A DNA stretch of 33,989 nucleotides from Plakobranchus ocellatus (Eukaryota > Mollusca > Gastropoda > Plakobranchidae): assembly GCA_019648995.1 (NCBI GenBank), contig BLXT01006392.1, forward strand, positions 697,378-731,366, written 5' to 3'. The position numbers and the translations under genes were made by a program. Below are positions 31,085-33,989 of the stretch, in pieces. Within the stretch, counting starts at the first letter, position 1; each line of letters begins with the position of its first letter. A model generated the notes under the pieces. The model had not been told where the DNA came from. It saw only the letters and a program-made list of their open reading frames with translations, and did no database searches.

Positions 31085-31900
31085 GCATGTGTAATGTATC
31101 CTGATCTAGTGAAATAGTCTTAAGGAATCTTGATGATATTTCACACTTAAAAATAAATGGAGAAAATCCTTATAATCTCAGGTATAAAGATGATACAATT
31201 TTAATAGCAAAGTCTGATGAACAACTCCAAAGAACTTTTAAAGAACTTTTAAATATGTAGTTTAGAGAGCGAAAGAATGGGCTTGTCTTGAATGCAAAGA
31301 AAAACTAAATGTGTGCTTATCTCAAAGGAATCCTTTAACCCCAAGTTCGATCTCGCTAACAAAGGTGACAAAATCAAAGAAGTTCAAAACTCAAATATCT
31401 TGATTAACTGATAACATAGATGGTAGATGCACAAGTGAAATACATGTAAGTAAAAGAGCTGCCATGGCCAAAGACACAATCCAAAACATGAAACCAACAC
31501 TGGCAAACAGAAACATAAGTATGACAACCAAAATAAGAGTAATTAAACCATTTGTATGGTCAGTACTTTGTATGGTAGTGCGTGTTGGACAATAAATAAA
31601 GAAATACCGAGAACAATTGAAACAGTAGAGATGTGGTATATCAGGAGAATGGTGAGGATATCATGGAGAGAAAAAAGATCAATGAATTGGTACTGAAAGA
31701 GACTAATCTTGAGCGATGACTCATTAAAACCATATGCTGAAAGCAACTACAATTTTTAGGACTTATTTGTCAATTCAAGGGCTTAGAAAATTTAGCAATA
31801 CTGGATTAAATAATGTGCAGACATTATTATTGCGGTGCAAGCAAAAAGTATGAAAACGAGGCGCTAATGCAATGAAGGAAAAGGTGTACAAAGCTTTAAA
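31085..31900 (+). pseudogene. LINE reverse-transcriptase C-terminal fragment
   Basis: The frame reads SSEIVLRNLDDIS, HLKINGENPYNLRYKDDTIL and IAKSDEQLQRTF. This is the RT motif normally written YADDTVLIA, here YKDD at 31183-31194. After stops and shifts the C-terminal domain appears: YGSACWTINKEI, TIETVEMWYIRRMVRISWRE and KQLQFLGLICQFKGLENL. That order is typical of RTE-like non-LTR elements. It has many stops and is not functional. It may come from the same family as the fragment at 14381-15240 but covers a different part. Confidence 0.85.
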
Positions 31901-32445
31901 AAATGTAATCTTATCTGTATGAAACCTAGAATCTAGGCCTAGATCTAGAGCTTGATGCTGAGCGAGTCGATCTAGCTAAGACCCCAGTCAAACAAAACTT
32001 TGATTGAGGCCTAAAGTGTACAATTAAATGAAAATCCATATTTTGAACTATTGCTCTTTGTGTGGATGCAAGAAAGCTGGAAAGCAATGATGATAAAGGT
32101 TTGGAACTAGATTTGAACCATAAACGTAGATTAACACATATCGAGAATCGAAGTTCCAAAACCTTTCTCGATAGCATAAGGTCTATCGGTATATTCAGTT
32201 TTTGAAGAAACCCTAACTGATCCACATAAAGGACAAATGAAGATGTAGTCACAACAATTGTGTTCGAATTTTTATTTCAGAAGCCCAAAAAAGAAATGGG
32301 AGCCCAACATTATTTTGTCTATGAGTGGGTGGCCGGCAGGCTTACACGTCAAAACACGTCACACTTGCATAACTGTCACATCGCAACACAGTCTGACAAA
32401 GCACGTAATAAAAACATAAATTTAACCCAACACACGTACAGGATG

Positions 32446-32446
32446 C

Positions 32447-32510
<64 letters not shown>

Positions 32511-32523
32511 GTAATAATAATAA
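32446..32523 (+). repeat. (TAA)n microsatellite
   Basis: About 25 ATA units with one GTA interruption. Confidence 0.97.
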
Positions 32524-33830
32524 GGGATACCCTTCACTTTAACAAAAATTAAAAAATATATTGATGTTACGAGGAAAAAAAACAACAACTTATACTCAAC
32601 CCTATAGAACCAAAAGCCTAATACATTAAGCACAAAAATACAAACTAAACACTGAAACTAAAACCCAATCTAAGAAGTCAGCGCTTGCACAAAAAACAAA
32701 AAAAACTGAAAATCAAAACAAAGCAAAAAAGAAAACATAATAAAACTCAACCAGACAGACCCACCTTGTACTACGCTTGGATTTATTCAAGCAATTTCAT
32801 ATTTATTCAAGCATAATTCATATCTCTCTTATAAATTATCAGAAATACGTATAGGCCTATAATTAAGTATGAAGTCGGACAAGAGGATGATTATGAGGAA
32901 AAGAGCGCGTCTTATCAGTAAAAGAACATTGGGCTGAATGAGCGAACCTACATCTCGGACCGCATCAGAAGACCTAATGCCCAACGTAGATATAAAAATA
33001 TTTTAATACACCCAACCCTTACGTTTTCAAAACTAATTAAATTAAAAATAATAATCTGGTTACCAATAACAAAAAGTAACAAAAGCTGTCATTCATGAAT
33101 CATTTAAAAAGAAATTCATTGTGTAAAAATAAGTTTGTAATGGTATTAAGACGCTATAGGAACTATCCTTTATGTTCATTGAAAAAAAATAGCTGAAGTA
33201 GACATTTTTTTTATCATCATCAAAGACAATCCTTGTGCGATGGACATGAAAAAAATACATCCGTAGGTGTAATGAACAAGCATGCAGAGCTGAGGGTAAG
33301 TCAGCGCGTACACTGACCAGTAATGGGGAGATAATTCAGTCAGAGCTGGGCAATAACATTTATGCACCTAACTAGATTGATCCCCTTAACATACGCACTT
33401 AACTTCGTGCAGGATTTCGCCTAATTCCTTGACAAATCATTATAGTATAGATCAGCAGCTATATGAGATTAAGACCCAGATCAAATTTCGAAATGTATAT
33501 ATCTAAAAAATACAGTGCAGAAGAAAGAGAGAAAATGATTGATATGTTATTTGGATTTTAACATACGACCAATTTGATCCCATCCTGTAACGCGTTATCG
33601 AGTTTATAATAAGAACAATCACATCAAAACAACAAAAAAAAAACAGCAGCACCACCACCAATAACAACAACAACACAATTACAACAGCAATAAAAACGTG
33701 TTTCAAAACCGTGTAAAAGAAATTACATTTGAACTTGGTGAGTAATGTGCTAGAGTGTGTGAGGGCAGGAAGCGTTCGTGTGATAGTAAAAGAGGAAAGA
33801 GCTATGTCGGTTGCCTGGGGATTTGGTCTT
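32524..33830. other. AT-rich DNA, nothing recognised
   Basis: Contains A-rich and CAA-rich low-complexity stretches (for example 33625-33690). I see no exon, RNA gene or element in it. Confidence 0.5.
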
Positions 33831-33834
33831 TATA

Positions 33835-33989
33835 TATATAGCCTGTCCACAACAAAAGGATCTCAGGCTTTCAGGCTCTCTGTCAGGCTACGGCGCCGGT
33901 GGTGGGGCTCGAACCCTCGGCATAAATAAATCCCTAAAGATCTCAGGCCGGTTTCGCTATCTAGTGAGCCACAAAGGCCGCGTTGGTGG
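33835..33989 (-). mobile_element. SINE family 1, best-preserved copy, reaching the window end
   Basis: Contains ATATATAGCCTGTCCACAAC, GGATCTCAGGCTTTCAGGC, TCTGTCAGGCTACGGCGCC, GGGGCTCGAACCCTCGG (B-box GGTTCGAGCC complement at 33906-33915), AGATCTCAGGCCGGTTTCGC and an A-box half CTAGTGAGCCACAAAGGCC. Orientation -. The 5' end of the element lies at or beyond the window edge. Confidence 0.85.

Noticed and set aside
1..33989. CRISPR array, operon or bacterial defence system
   Set aside because: No regularly spaced direct repeats with unique spacers; the genes are spliced and the repeats are eukaryotic microsatellites and SINEs.

Overview
The window is animal nuclear DNA: AT-rich, with small phase-compatible exons in 1-3 kb introns, many microsatellites, tRNA-derived SINEs, decayed LINE reverse transcriptases and one 435-base assembly gap. 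Nothing prokaryotic was seen (no operons, no long ORFs). The repeat style and gene content suggest a lophotrochozoan, most likely a gastropod mollusc; the taxon is inference.

Left third (1-12163, + strand): the last ten coding exons (840 nt, 279 residues plus stop) of a gamma-butyrobetaine-dioxygenase-like (BBOX1/GBBH-like) Fe(II)/2-oxoglutarate oxygenase. All ten exons join in frame at GT-AG boundaries. The whole catalytic fold is present; the 5' exons lie outside the window. The metal triad and the likely 2OG arginine are kept, but several substrate-pocket positions differ from the carnitine-making enzyme. Its introns hold SINEs, a candidate MITE (6628-7046), an ATC microsatellite just before an acceptor, and a duplicated block interrupted by the N gap.

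Middle (12164-17495): convergent intergenic DNA with a frameshifted LINE RT on the - strand, a broken MADF-like reading frame and microsatellites.

Right-centre (about 25105 down to 17496, - strand): a gene assembled from splice signals rather than from any long ORF. It has a TATA box, a 5'UTR exon with two short uORFs, then four coding exons encoding a 109-residue secreted protein with a signal peptide and four cysteines (C-X12-C-X7-C-X9-C). I recognise no family; it is the best candidate for something undescribed. The two genes converge.

Right end (25110-33989): no recognisable host gene. It holds further SINE copies, a second SINE family with a conserved-looking central block, a second LINE RT fragment with YKDD in place of YADD, and GATA, CT and TAA microsatellites.
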